Shown here in pieces: positions 11,993 to 26,340 of a stretch of DNA of 64,000 bases. The position numbers and the translations under genes are program-made. Below the pieces are notes generated by a model. It was not told the DNA's origin and ran no database searches. It saw nothing but the letters and a program-made list of their open reading frames with translations. The DNA is from Caenorhabditis elegans (lineage: Eukaryota; Nematoda; Chromadorea; Rhabditida; Rhabditidae): positions 7,688,001-7,752,000 of the forward strand of contig NC_003282.8 in the NCBI RefSeq assembly GCF_000002985.6. The letters run 5' to 3'. Each line of letters begins with the position of its first letter. Position 1 is the stretch's first letter.

Positions 11993-14298
11993 TATTTAAA
12001 TGTAGCAAGGATTGAACAGTGTTCTAGTGTTCTGAATTCCTCAGAAACGCTCCATAGGTTTCGTATATTTGGCAATTTACTAAGATATTGACTGCATTAA
12101 AAAAAAATACAAGAATGAATTTGTTTTGACACAAAATGCCGACTAAAATGCTACTACAGTTTTAATTAATAAACGGCTAGTTAGAAAAAATTGAGATTCA
12201 GTGTTATTTTCTCATTTTCATGATTTTCTGAAAATTGTTACATTGATATCTAAAATTTCAGTTTCAAAATGACCTATTTAAATGGGGTTAAAGAAAAAAG
12301 CGGTTGCAAGTCTGAACATTTTGACTGCAACAAGTGAAATAATGATGTTTTATATCAAATAAATTATAGTCCGTAAGAACACAAATTATGTTCCACCTCC
12401 ACTTTTTTATTCCCAAATTATCATCATATATCACATTTGATCATGATTAAATTTTCGCGGAGCATAAAAATAATCTGATTGTAGTTCACCCACTTTCTTC
12501 CAAAAAAAAAGTAAACGTCAATATAAAAAACATAAAGGATCTTCTTAAAAATAAAAAAGAGATCAAGTTTCGGCGGGAGGACCGCCCACCTTCCGCCAAA
12601 TGGAGGAAGTGAAAAGGAAGTATGGAGAAATGGATTGAGGATTCAGCATCAGGAGGCACAATTTGGCAACAAAATGATATGAATGGTAGTGGTTGAATAT
12701 CATTTGTATAGAAATAGGAGAGTATCTTCTCTCTCTGTCTCTCTCTTCTTCATCTCTCCGCCTCCTCCATTTAAATCAAATTGATACAAAAGAGTGGCGA
12801 CTCCTCCCTTTTGTTTTTAGGCTACTAATTACGGTAAGCGTTACGAAATTTCATTTCAAAACGCTTTTTGTTAATTTGAATTTGTTTTTACGACGATGTT
12901 AGGATAGAAATACGAAAATTGAGCATATTTACTAAATATGTGTGACCTTTTTGAACGGATATCAGGAAATAATTGACATGAGGATGTCTGGAATGGTTCC
13001 GTTACAGATTTTTTTTTCATATTTCAGGAAACTGTAGTAGTAATCTAGGTCTAAAAAAAAGTTCACAGTATCTTATTCCATCTTTTAATAGTGGAGTATC
13101 GTTAGTTTGTAAAAGCTCCAGTACTGCTAATACGGTCTAAAATTCTAGTGAAGCATTAAAAATGTTTTTGAACTTTTTATTAAACTTATATACTTATATA
13201 AAACTATTTACTGTCCAAAAGTGGTGAAAGCTCCCAATCAGTTTTCACTTATCACAATTTTGGAAGTCGACCAAAAACCTTTATTATTATTACTTGAACG
13301 TTCTAGGGAATCGAACTTGTATTAATGTTAGAAATTCCTCAAACGATCCATATTTTTAATAGAAAATTTAGCAGTTTACAAACTTCCTTAAAACTTTTGT
13401 TTTTTTTTATATTTCGGGATTTTAGAATATATGCAGTCTAGTGGAGAATGAAGACTCTCCATTTTCAGTAAATATTATCAATATTTGGTTTTAGGTTCAC
13501 TTTATGTAGATTATTCGAGTTTTGTATATTTTATATAAAACTATTTCTAAAATTAATAAAAACATGGAAAAAGTAATTCTCAGTGATCATATTTGATCAC
13601 TTTCGAGATGACAATTGTGAAAATTGAAAATGCTAGACGGGGACACCGTTTGTAATAAATATGCTCAAGGAGGAGTCACTAGTGAAGTGAACAATTTGCA
13701 TTTTTTGAGCACTTGGAACGTATCCGATTACAGCTAACGTCGTGTGATTTCAGGAAATTGCATATTTCGAAAAAGAGGCGTGTCTATGAAATAAAGAGTG
13801 CGATACGGTATGAAGTGAGGCGTGGGAGGTTGAAGTTACATTTTATTGTGTCTCGATTTATGCTCGATTGAACATAAGAATGAGGAATATCTGAAAAATA
13901 TGGAAAATGCATAAAAATAGAAGAAGGAGAAAACGTTCGTAGAATTTTCAAGAAAGTTTATAATAAGGTTACTTTTGGTAACACGGTCTAACGAATTTCC
14001 TTGTTTTTCAAGAAACTCAGCGAGTTTGTTGAATTTGAAATGTTATTAATATAAATAATAGTGATTCATATTGCATTTACGTCAAGCTATTCAGACTTTG
14101 AGATAATTTCAATATCATCTTCGAACACTCTAAAGGTACACTGATGTCCTGAGTAGGCCACGATAACAGGCTCAACAAGGTCCATCTTAAATTGGCAAGT
14201 TGTAAATTGCAACAAAAAAAAACAGAAATTCCAATTTCGGAAAGTTTCTTCAGAAACATCAAATCGCTGATCTTTCTCGTTTTCAATACCTACCTATA
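11993..14298. other. Gene-free spacer
   Basis: About 2.3 kb of A/T-rich sequence between the two transposon remnants. It has pyrimidine-rich runs (about 12720-12770) and a small palindromic GGCGGGAGGACCGCCC at about 12573. I see no spliceable coding series on either strand. Confidence 0.5.
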
Positions 14299-15568
14299 CA
14301 GTGTGAGAAAGTTCTATAGGACCCCCCTCATTTTTGACGCTTCCCCTATTTTGAAAATTTTTTTTTGAAAAATTTTACCGTGGATTGATTTAAAATGTCA
14401 AAATATGTGGGCACAAAAATTTTCAGAGGTGTACCTCTAAAACTGGCTGAGTACCAAAAAATGTTGGAAAATAAAGTGTGCAACTTCTATAGGACCCCCT
14501 TATATTTTTGACGATTTCAATGAGAAAAAAGCGTTTTTGGAATGAATATCCCGTAAATGATTATGAAAATGAGAATAAACACAGTTTCAAGCAATTTCCT
14601 ATTAAAATGAGACATGACACTGTTCTAACAACATTCGTACGTTTTTGGAAAAATCCGAAAAGTTTGAGCTCCGCTGCACCGCTGAAACCGTACATGGGCC
14701 TATTATTTCAGGCCATTTCTCCGTTGTACTAATCCGGTCCCGGTGAGCCCCTAACTTTGAAAATTGTTGAATAAACTTGCATGAACATCAAGCTAGCATC
14801 CACAAAAAAAAATTGGTCACGATTTTGTTATTGTAATGTTCTAAATATTTGGTTTTACCCTGAGTCTATGAAATTATGCATAATAACATCACTTTTAGAA
14901 CGGAAAACTTGCCTTATTGACAATTTCATTCTGGGTCAGCTCAGAGGCTAGTAAATCCTTATTGCTGATGCCGGATACGGTCACAATGATTGTGAGAGTT
15001 TATTAAACAATTTTCAAGATTAGGGGTTCACCGGGACCGGATTAGTACTCACTGAAACGGAGAAATGGCCTGAAATAATAGGCCCATGGTTTCAGCGGTG
15101 CAGCGGGGCTCAAACTTTTCGGATTTTTCCAAAAACGTACGAATGTTGTTAGAACAGTGTCATGTCTCATTTTATAAAGTGTGGTTGTGATAGGGTAAGT
15201 GACACGTGGAAACTTCTGTTACATGACTGTTACAGGACAGTTGCGGGTCAACCCTCAAATGCCAATAGGAAATTGCTTGAAACTGTGTTTATTCTCATTT
15301 TCATAATCATTTACGGGATATTCATTCCAAAAACGCTTTTTTCTCAATGAAATCGTCAAAAATATAAGGGGGTCCTATAGAAGTTGCACACCTTATTTTC
15401 CAACATTTTTTGGTACGCAGCCAGTTTTAGAGGTACACCTCTGAAAATTTTTGTGCCCACATATTTTGACATTTTGAATCAATCCACGGTAAAATTTTTC
15501 AAAAAAAAATTTTCAAAATAGGTGAAGCGTCAAAAATGAAGGGGGTCCTATAGAACTTTCTCACACTG
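14299..15568. mobile_element. Tc3-related foldback element
   Basis: A 1,270-bp element flanked by TA (14297-14298 and 15569-15570). The ends read CAGTGTGAGAAAGTTCTATA and continue into a C-run, as I recall for Tc3 (CAGTGTGGGAAAG...). The left arm (14299 to about 14770) is repeated inverted in the right arm (about 15000-15568). An arm of roughly 460-470 bp matches the known long Tc3 terminal repeat. The right arm has about 90 extra bases near 15174-15262. No transposase frame is present, so it would need Tc3 transposase in trans. Confidence 0.85.
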
Positions 15569-16207
15569 TATTTTTGCAAAGTGTGAAAATAAATGTAAAT
15601 ATGTACAAAACAATGGACTTTTCAAGTGAATGTAGTATATTCTTGAGAATGAAGCTTTGTTGAGAGGTGGGACCACTTGAAAACGTAAGCCCAATGATAA
15701 ATTGAAAGTCTTATTTCAGAAGAAGTCAAGTGCTCCCACATATTACAATGTCTCCTGGAAACTAAGATGTGAGTCTCTAAAAAGATGACGTTTTTGAAGA
15801 ACTTGTACAAACGTCATCTGGATAAAGGGGAAGTTGTTCAAGTGCCCATGCTGTGATGGTTGAATAGTGTATAGAAGAAGAGCTACACTTTATTGTAATT
15901 GCTACAAAACAAGAATAATTTGGAAACTAGTAGGAAATAAATACGTGTGAAAAAAGAAGCGGCAAGCGGCGATCAAATGGTCTTTGAGAGTTACCAGCGG
16001 GGTTTCGAGGAAACAATAATTTTGCGTAGAATTTTGGGAATTAATCGGGAATCAAAAAAGGGCATGACCTTGGCAATGATAATACTAACAATATAGAAGG
16101 TGGATGGATGTGAAAACGAAATCAAAAGAGAATAAAACAACAATCAAAACCATAGTTTGTACATTTGGCTCGAGTTTTTGGTAGAAAGTTGTGTGTTGGC
16201 ATAAAGA
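15569..16207. other. Spacer downstream of the desaturase
   Basis: Non-coding A/T-rich DNA containing the presumed desaturase 3' UTR (minus strand). No gene seen. Confidence 0.4.
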
Positions 16208-18902
<2,695 letters not shown>

Positions 18903-19683
18903 GTCTGAAATTAAAACTCTTGTTAGAAAAAACAATTTGAAACTGGAAAATGAAGTAAAAAACGTGTTTTTTTCCTAAAGAGCAATTAAAAGAGAAAGAA
19001 GCGCGAAATGTGAATCAGTTGTGATAGCGTCAATCACTCAGAGGTTATCAGAAACATATTGAAAACTATACAATGAGAACAAGGAAAATGAAGAGAAGAA
19101 GAGAATAAGAAAAAAGTATAATGACTGCGGAAAAGAGATGGAATAATAAGAAAGACATGCGTTGGAAAAAAAGTGAAAAAATAACCAGAATGCAATCTCA
19201 AGGATAAAGAAAATAGTAGATGACACGAATTCGTGAATAGCTTATTTTCTTGGATCACATTTAAATGCTTCACCTATTTTTCCTGATGAAAATTGTTTTG
19301 CATTCTCAATATATTATTAGATTATACAAGCTTAATACGGAAAGCAAGACTACCTTTCAATGGGCACTTGTTGAGTAATTACAATCTAAACTATGCTGAA
19401 AATTAATCAGTGAGTCCTAACAAAAATCAGGCGCGTCTGAAGTTTTTTTTGACGACAAAAATGCCATTTTCCGGTTGATAAGAGAAGAGCACACAATTTC
19501 AGTTATTTCTCACGTAAGTCGAAGTAATAATCGGGGTGCATTGACCATTAATTCGAAGACAGAAGCTACTTCATAAAATGTTTTAATTTATTTTTCAAAC
19601 AACGAAAAACCAAATAGAAAAATATGAAAAAGAAACAAAGAAAAATCTACAACTAATTTAAAACAATCCTACAAAGAAATTCT
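18903..19683. other. Spacer: desaturase promoter and mrpl-1 3' UTR
   Basis: The minus-strand AATAAA of mrpl-1 is at 19588-19593. The rest is A/T-rich and should hold the desaturase promoter. No further gene seen. Confidence 0.5.
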
Positions 19684-21083
19684 TTAAAGAGCCACTGCAA
19701 CGACTGGAGCAACGTCATCTGTATCTTCTGTCTTCTTTTCGTCCTTCTTCTTCTTTTTGTTCTTTCTCTTTTCAATCTGCAAAAAATGGAATTTTGAACG
19801 TTTTCGCACAAATGTCGGCATGGTAACTCGAAACAGAAAAAATAATTTTTCTTGAAGAATTTAAAAATTAATGAGATACTACGAAGAAATAATGAAATTT
19901 AAGCGATATTATTAAGCGTCGTCAAAAACCATTTAAAAATTACCTTTTCAATTTCTTCTTCTGTTGGAATTGGAATCCATGGTTTTACATCGATAGCGTA
20001 ATTTTCTTCTCCTGGAATTGTCATCAAAAGTGCTCGATTGACAAATGAACCAAGTGCAGGATTACGATGAGCACATGCGGCTGCAATTACAGTTGCGATA
20101 TTGGCTTCAATATGTTCATTTGGCATTGATAACCGTCCAACAACGCAATCACTGAGCCCCCAAATGGGATATACAGGATCTCCTTTGATATTAAGTTTCA
20201 CTCCGTTCTTGAATTTTTCGATAAGCTCTGGAAGATTTTCTCCGAGACCTCCATTAGCTCTTGTTGGGAATCTCATTTTAAGAATTCCACGTAGTGGAAG
20301 AATCGATGATCCCATATCTGAATGAGATACACAGAAATCATAATCGTCCGTCCTGAACTGTCCCTTGATGATTTTTTTGATGGTATCTTGTCCAAGAGCC
20401 ATTTCAGCTCCAGATTCTACAGCCAGTTCTTGAAGTTTCACATCATTAGCGAATGCTAAAATGGTTCTTTTTTCGTTATGATTGAATGGATGAGGGACTG
20501 GGACAATTTCATCACTTCCTGTGACCATTTTCGTCTGCCTCTCAGTTGTCATGTTAAGTTCAAGGCGAAGACGGATTGGAGCATTTGGATTATTGTAGAT
20601 TGATGGGCTTTGAAGTTCACGATGCATGTCAAGAGCTTCGGAGACTGTGTAGTATTGCGTTTTGAAGTGAGATCTGAAACATTTTAGAATAAAAAATAGA
20701 AATCACAAAACAGGTCTGATACTTTATGAAAACATCCAATGTTGGCTTTTCAGGGAGATTAGCTTCATCGTCAATGTTGAGTCTGCCTGGAAATTGTTGA
20801 GATGGTGATAGAAGATTTTTCATTCGCCGAATATTGATTTTTTCCATGAATGAGTATTGTTTTCTGGCTGCCTCTTTTTCTTCCCTTTTCATTCGTCTTT
20901 CTAGTTTTTGTTGGCGAGTGATTGTCTGCTTCAACGCTCTTTTACGCCCTTAAAATAAGTTTTTTTTAAAACTACATTTATTTTAAAAAAAAACGAACCT
21001 CTAATCTGAATAACATCCGCTGACGCTGGTCGTAGAATGTTACTCCCAGTAGAAGATACCGTCTGTCGAACAAACGATAACAT
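19684..21083 (-). CDS. mrpl-1: Mitochondrial ribosomal protein L1 (uL1m)
   Basis: Component of the L1 stalk of the mitochondrial large ribosomal subunit. Exons on the minus strand: 21083-20999, 20948-20723, 20673-19944, 19776-19684; 377 residues. The N-terminus (MLSFVRQTVSSTGSNILRPA) looks like a mitochondrial presequence. The body carries uL1 features: AFANDVKLQELAVESGAE, ending in NRALLMTIPG. The C-terminus is a lysine-rich run then DVAPVVAVAL. The ATG follows CTTTTCAGG, a splice acceptor, so the message is probably trans-spliced. It lies 214 bp downstream of emc-6 on the same strand, fitting an operon in which it would receive SL2. Confidence 0.93.
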
Positions 21084-21297
21084 CCTGAAAAGAACAAATG
21101 AAAAGTTTAAATAACAAGGAAGCACATTTATAAGGTTATTTTAAAGTTATTTTATCTGTTAAAACAGTGACGAACTATAAATAGGTAGATTAAAGCTGGA
21201 TTGATTTATTAAATTGTATAAAATGTTGAAAAGAATAGATACATCTATTTTAGAAATAAATAAAAGGGAATGTAGACTTTCGCGAATAAAATGGATC
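21084..21297 (-). promoter_or_regulatory. Intercistronic region emc-6 / mrpl-1
   Basis: A minus-strand AATAAA (TTTATT at 21205-21210) lies about 90 nt after the emc-6 stop. About 120 nt further is the CTTTTCAG acceptor before the mrpl-1 ATG. This order and spacing are those of C. elegans operons (3' end formation, then SL2 trans-splicing). Confidence 0.6.
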
Positions 21298-21728
21298 TCA
21301 GTATACATGAACCATTCCGTAGAAGAATACCCAGAGCAGAACGAAAGTGAGAAGACCATTTCCGTGCGACCAAGTGAATGAGTTTCTTTCCGGAAAGTAG
21401 CTCAACCAGTTTCCTTGTGATTTCACGTTCCATATAACGGCCTGGATTCCAACAGAAATGAAATAGAGAATGAAGCCTTGAAAACCGGTAAGTCCGAGAA
21501 TTCCTGTAAAAGAAGGATTTTTTAAATGATTTTTTTTGAAAATTACCTGCTGCCATACCGGCGGCGCACGACTGACACGTTCTTCCAAACTCGAGAGCTT
21601 CGACGTTGTTGGTTATCGCTGCCGTGCTGAAGAAATATATACATGATTATTGAATTCATGATTTTTACTTCGACTCACTTGTAACACTCATCGTTCTTCT
21701 TTTCTGCTTTTGACGATTTATCGGACAT
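21298..21728 (-). CDS. emc-6: ER membrane protein complex subunit 6
   Basis: Small multi-pass subunit of the EMC insertase, which inserts tail-anchored and polytopic proteins into the ER membrane. Exons on the minus strand: 21728-21679, 21626-21547, 21503-21298; 111 residues, close to the 110 of the human protein. The diagnostic segments are GILGLTGFQGFILYF and the C-terminus TFVLLWVFFYGMVHVY, nearly identical to vertebrate EMC6. The N-terminal part contains NNVEALEFGRTCQSC, matching the family's cytosolic helix. It is the first gene of a probable operon with mrpl-1 and diverges from mrps-24 across about 320 bp. Confidence 0.95.
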
Positions 21729-22046
21729 TTGAAAATCTGAAATTACAAATAACACTAATAATCAAAAAAGAACATGTTCTAGAACAACATAAAATTATTT
21801 AAAATTGAATAAAACTGGATTGCAAAGGGAATTTAAGAATTAAATAGAATAAATTAATAAATTTGTCTCTGAGAAATCTGTGCATTCTGACGTGACAGTG
21901 TATCAGTCCTGGGGAGCGCACTTGCAATATTCTTTTTTTAGCTAATTTTTTTTCTTTAAAAATATTGCATTTGCCTCGCTTTTATACTGAATCGCTTTTA
22001 TAAATATATTTTTCTGCTTAAAATATTATTTTTATAAATTTCAGAC
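21729..22046. promoter_or_regulatory. Shared divergent promoter, emc-6 / mrps-24
   Basis: The 318 bp between the start codons of two divergent housekeeping genes. It includes a less A/T-rich patch (about 21885-21935) with TGACGTGACAG and GGGGAGCGCACTTGC, plausible factor sites. A TTTCAG acceptor lies two bases before the mrps-24 ATG. Confidence 0.5.
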
Positions 22047-22725
22047 ATGCTTCGAAGTATACAACATGTCGAAGCCCTCAGCAGTCGTCAAATTTCGACA
22101 ACATCGATGCTTCTCAAGAACAGAGCGGGTAAAACCAAGGTTTGTTGATCTTTCAATTATTTTCCCATTTATATTTTGCAATTTCCGTCTACATCAAATA
22201 GAACACAACTTCTTACATACGAAATGGCTCAAAAACCACATCATATTGGCGTGCGAAAATCGTGGCTCACATGGCATTCACAGAATCTCGAAGGTTTGTT
22301 CCAAAACTGAATTACGATTTAACAATTTTTAAAATTTGTTTTTAGAATTCCGTCAATCTCAACCACTGGTTGTTGCACAAGATGAAGTTGTTCGTCGGTT
22401 CATTCGAGGATTTTTCCCACAAAATTTAGTCGTTAGTGGAAATGAGGTAATAACTTATCAAAAAAATTTTAAAATTCAGTATAGTATCTATTTCTCTTAT
22501 CCAAGTTTGCAAAACTTCACATTTTTCCAGATTGTAATCAAACGACGAGGAAACGTACTGATCGTTGCCGGATTCCTTCAATATTCGCGTCGACTCGATA
22601 TTCGAAGAATCTACTGGATGTTCGGGTTTGCAGAAGAATTTCTTTCCATTCTTCTGAAACAACCAGTGAAGCTAGAAATGGCATTTGTGGAATCCGAAGA
22701 AGATGTAGCATACAACTATATCTAA
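22047..22725 (+). CDS. mrps-24: Mitochondrial small ribosomal subunit protein uS3m (MRPS24)
   Basis: Mitoribosomal small-subunit protein. Body exons 22346-22446 and 22531-22725 are certain. They contain VIKRRGNVLIVAGFLQ and PVKLEMAFVESEEDVAYNYI, matching MRPS24. The exon ending at 22293 encodes LLTYEMAQKPHHIGVRKSW, also family-typical. From the ATG at 22047 (straight after TTTCAGAC) the first exon to 22139 gives a textbook presequence, with SSRQISTTSMLLKNRAGKTK before the donor. Joining it in frame needs the next exon to start at 22188, after TTTCCG rather than an AG (48-nt intron, total 164 residues). The only AG nearby (22200-22201) would instead need the second ATG at 22066 and give a poor leader (153 residues). 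See findings. Confidence 0.85.
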
Positions 22726-23148
22726 AACTTTCATCTTTGTTATAGAACCGAAATACCGTAGTTTTATTTTACTTCTTTAATTGTTTCTGTTGTGTTCCAA
22801 AAAACAAAATAAATCTGAATTTTGGCATTTGGATTCTGGATTTTGGTCCCTGAAAAATATACGAGAGTCAACGATAAGACTTCATAAAATTATCAATCAG
22901 CGCATTGGTTTGACAAAAATCAATAAATATTTGTGCTCACTTCGCACACTGATAAGCAAACCCCATAGTCTTTCATACAAACTATTGCGCCCTTTCAATC
23001 GTCCTTTTTAACTATACGTGAATCACAGTTAACTATGCGTCGCTCATATAATCACTGATTATTATTCGTATCTTATTCCACTTGTGGTGTGACTTATCTG
23101 CAAAACCTAACAACATTTTAATCACTAAAACAAAAATTTCGTCATTCC
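22726..23148. other. Spacer mrps-24 to nhr-8
   Basis: The mrps-24 3' UTR with an AATAAA near 22808, then about 330 bp of A/T-rich DNA that should hold the nhr-8 promoter. No gene seen. Confidence 0.5.
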
Positions 23149-26100
23149 ATGCCTTCGTCTTCTCCATCGATGGACGAGTCTCGAAGGTCTGCTGTTCCAC
23201 CAAAAGAGCCTGCTGGCAGAATTTGCACAGTTAGTTTTGATATTATTTAGAATATAATCACTTTATTGAAGAGCCTCTTGACGCTGGTTTAAAAGTTGAA
23301 AAAACCATCAGAAAGTTGTAATTTTATTTTGGAAACGGCGTGAGATTTTTCGATTTTTGCTTAAAAAATACGGTATCCGGTCTCGCCAAGACAAGTCTTT
23401 AAGGAGTACTGTAATTTCAAACTTTAGAAGAACATGCATATTTAACGTGAAAAACTAAAATAAAACACATAAATGTTTTTAAAAAAGTATTAATAGCTAT
23501 GAATTATCAATGAAAATTCCACAGCTTGAAATTACAGTAATCTTCAAATGCACACAGCTTTTTGTACTGAACAAAGATTGTCGTGCCGAGACCTGGTACC
23601 GTATTTTTGACCTAAAAATCAAAAAGAAAATTCCGTTTGGATACATATCGTCTTTTCCAAAACGTAAGATGAGTTCCATAGTGGATTACTACAAATCTGG
23701 TGGTATTTTTGTAAAAATATAATAGAAAAACGTTTTTTCATTTATACTTCTAAACCAACAATTGTAATTAATTTTAGGTTTGCTCCGACCGTGCAAATGG
23801 ATACAATTTTGGTGTACTCACTTGCGAATCTTGTAAGGCGTTTTTCAGGCGAAATGCTTCAAAGCATAAGGTTTTAAAAAAAAAAGCATACTCAAGTTGT
23901 TAAAAATTTTGTGTTAAGGAAATTAAATGTCCTTTCTCTGATTCTTGTCAAATCACATCAGCATCTCGCAAGTTTTGCCAAGCTTGTCGATTGAATAAAT
24001 GTTTTGCTGTTGGAATGAACAGTGAATGGTTAAATGATTTGAAACCGAAGAGTTCAATTGTTTCTGGAAAATTCAAAAGAAAGAAGCCTGATATGAAGAA
24101 TAACTTGAAAGTGGAAGTAGATGATACTGAAGAAGATTTGGAAAATGATGATGAAGAACAAATTAGTGTCCCCAAAGCATTACTTGAAAAGCTTATCAAT
24201 AAAGCTAATGAGTAAGTTTCAATGAAATTATCCGGAAATAATAAACTACTGTTTCAACAAATTTACTATAATATAACGGGAAAATAACAAAAAAACGCCT
24301 TTACCCCAGAATGCAAAAACAGTAGCCGCGCACGTATGTAGGCATGAAGAAGTGCCTACCATGGCAGCCTTAGCACGTTCTCACATTTATTCAATTGAAT
24401 CTATTTAATTAAAGTGGTCTCTCGATAACCTGTGATATGTACCGTATGAGAAAGTACAATTATCTAATCAGTAGATCACACAAGACCACAAAACTACGTC
24501 ACTCTAGTAACAGACAATCGTACATTGAACTTTCAGAAAATCAAAAGACAGATGTACATGCAAATGCCAGTGTGGATTCTATCCAATTACTCAAAGACTC
24601 ACCGCATACGAACCAAAGGATACAACAGCTGTGGTTAGTAGAGTTTAAAATACAAGAAAATCAATTATTTTATATTCAGAACAGTCCACAAGATATATCA
24701 TTCTCCCATCATCTTCATCATTCGGATTCGTTTTATTCTTCATCTACTTCAACTCTTTCTCCAATGTCGGTTATCAGTTGTGCTCCATCTTCACATGATT
24801 CCAGTGGTTACAATACTTCTCAACTTGTTACTCAATCTCCAACCAACTACACAGTTTCTCCGGCGTCTATACCGAGCTCAATAACTGGTATGTTTTTAGG
24901 AGCAGCTCGTGAAGCTGAACGCTAGAACCTCACTGTCAAAAATGTTTGACAACAAGCCAGACATAACTCATCTAGAAGGCTATCACTACGAATTCAAAGT
25001 AGGCAGAAGAGTTACGTCCGCCTTCCGAGCCGACAAGAAAACACTTTTATTAATACGTACTGAAGTAAAGAATATACGTCTAAAATTTAGAACTGTCTCC
25101 ACAAATGCCATCGCAATATCCTCCAATGTTATCACCATTTCAATTTGGTGTTATGGCCCAAATGGCTGCGCCAGCCAACTTTTTGAATTTTCCTCCAATG
25201 CCTGAAAGAACATGGACTCCAATTCAAGCAGTGTCCACAGTTCCAGTAACTGAAACTCTACCTCCAAATTTGCTAGAACAAATTCATTCAAGTACTGTTT
25301 CATGTCATCCATAAGTTTGAATTTTGCAACTTTTCAGAGATTGACAAATACATTGGAGTTTTGAATGAAGACGAGATAACTCTTTTAGAAGAACTTCATG
25401 TACAAAATGAGCCATTAAATGCTCCACTAATTCAATGGCACAATCCGAAAAGCATTGATGGAGTTTTTAGAATAATAGAAGAAGCTCTACGAAGGATTGT
25501 TAACATGGCATGCCAATTAAGTCTATTCCGAGAGCTTCACGTGGACGATAGGAAAAATCTCTTGAAAAGTGGATTTGGGGAGTTGTTGATTGTGCGGGGT
25601 CTTATGGCCTATGACAAGAGTGATAACAGCTGGAATCATTCATTTGGAGTACGAGGAAAAATGGAGGTAAAGGTGGAAGTTCTTAAGAATCCAAAACTTG
25701 AAGAACATTACAAAGCACACATGAACTTGCTTTCAACGTTTGGAGAAGATGTGAGGAATAATGAACATTTGATGCTCATTTTCAATGCAGCTGTTATATT
25801 TCATCCTCGTGAGCCAGTTTTTCAAAATTGATTCGTTTTAAAGTTATTAATTCAGATGTCTCCAACTTACGTGATAGTAAACGAGTGCACTCAACACAAG
25901 CAAAATATTTCCAGATGCTCTTGAAGTAAGTACTGTACGAGAAAAGCACGTATTGTATAACTTTTTGATTATAACATTTTTAATATTGTCCTACTTTCAG
26001 ACTTCTTACATTTGAATATGGTAAATCACGTGCTGACATTGCATACAGTAATCTTCTGAATCAAGTCGTCGAGCTTCATCGTGTGAATAGGACCTTACTT

Positions 26101-26169
26101 CGTGTGTTTTATGGACTAGATATTGCTCAATTGGATCCTCTGATACGAGAATTATGTTCTTTTGAATAA
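23149..26169 (+). CDS. nhr-8: Nuclear hormone receptor NHR-8
   Basis: Ligand-regulated zinc-finger transcription factor of the NR1I/J-like group with DAF-12 and NHR-48; in worms it is involved in xenobiotic and sterol responses (known biology). Exons: 23149-23229, 23778-23870, 23919-24211, 24537-24633, 24680-24887, 25091-25291, 25338-25808, 25856-25925, 26001-26169; phases agree, 560 residues. The DNA-binding domain (residues about 25-95) has the P-box [10 protein letters not shown] characteristic of this subgroup and the second finger [19 protein letters not shown] hinge rich in Ser, Pro and acidic residues follows, with a short cysteine-rich exon (24537-24633). The ligand-binding domain is encoded from about 25338, with the end at [12 protein letters not shown]. 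Its stop lies only 171 bp from the convergent stop of the next gene, so the 3' UTRs probably overlap. Confidence 0.93.
23339..23625. repeat. Inverted repeat in nhr-8 intron 1
   Basis: Two imperfect arms face each other in the 548-bp intron. The left runs from TTTTTGCTTAAAAAATACGG to about 23435. The right, about 23520-23625, ends GAGACCTGGTACCGTATTTT. The core CGTATTTTT / AAAAATACGGTA and GAGACC / GGTCTC pair. It resembles the palindromic MITE-like repeats common in worm introns; the family was not determined. Confidence 0.65.
24337..24358. repeat. Small hairpin in nhr-8 intron 3
   Basis: GTAGGCA, an 8-nt loop, then TGCCTAC, within a locally GC-richer patch (about 24290-24385) of an A/T-rich intron. 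Probably a piece of a dispersed repeat. Confidence 0.45.
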
Positions 26170-26310
26170 CCATTTATTAACCATGAATTATTGCACATAT
26201 TGCACACTTATTAACATGAGAAAGTTTTTGAGAAAATTGCACAAAAGTCAAGGGCAGAAAGATGGAGAAAATATTACAAACAAATACACGTAGATCTGGA
26301 TCGAAATCAA

Positions 26311-26316
26311 AATAAA
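26311..26316 (+). other. nhr-8: Polyadenylation signal of nhr-8
   Basis: AATAAA 142 nt after the nhr-8 stop and 25 nt before the stop codon of the opposing gene, which suggests overlapping transcript ends. Confidence 0.55.
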
Positions 26317-26340
26317 AATTAATATAAAGGTATTAATTAA

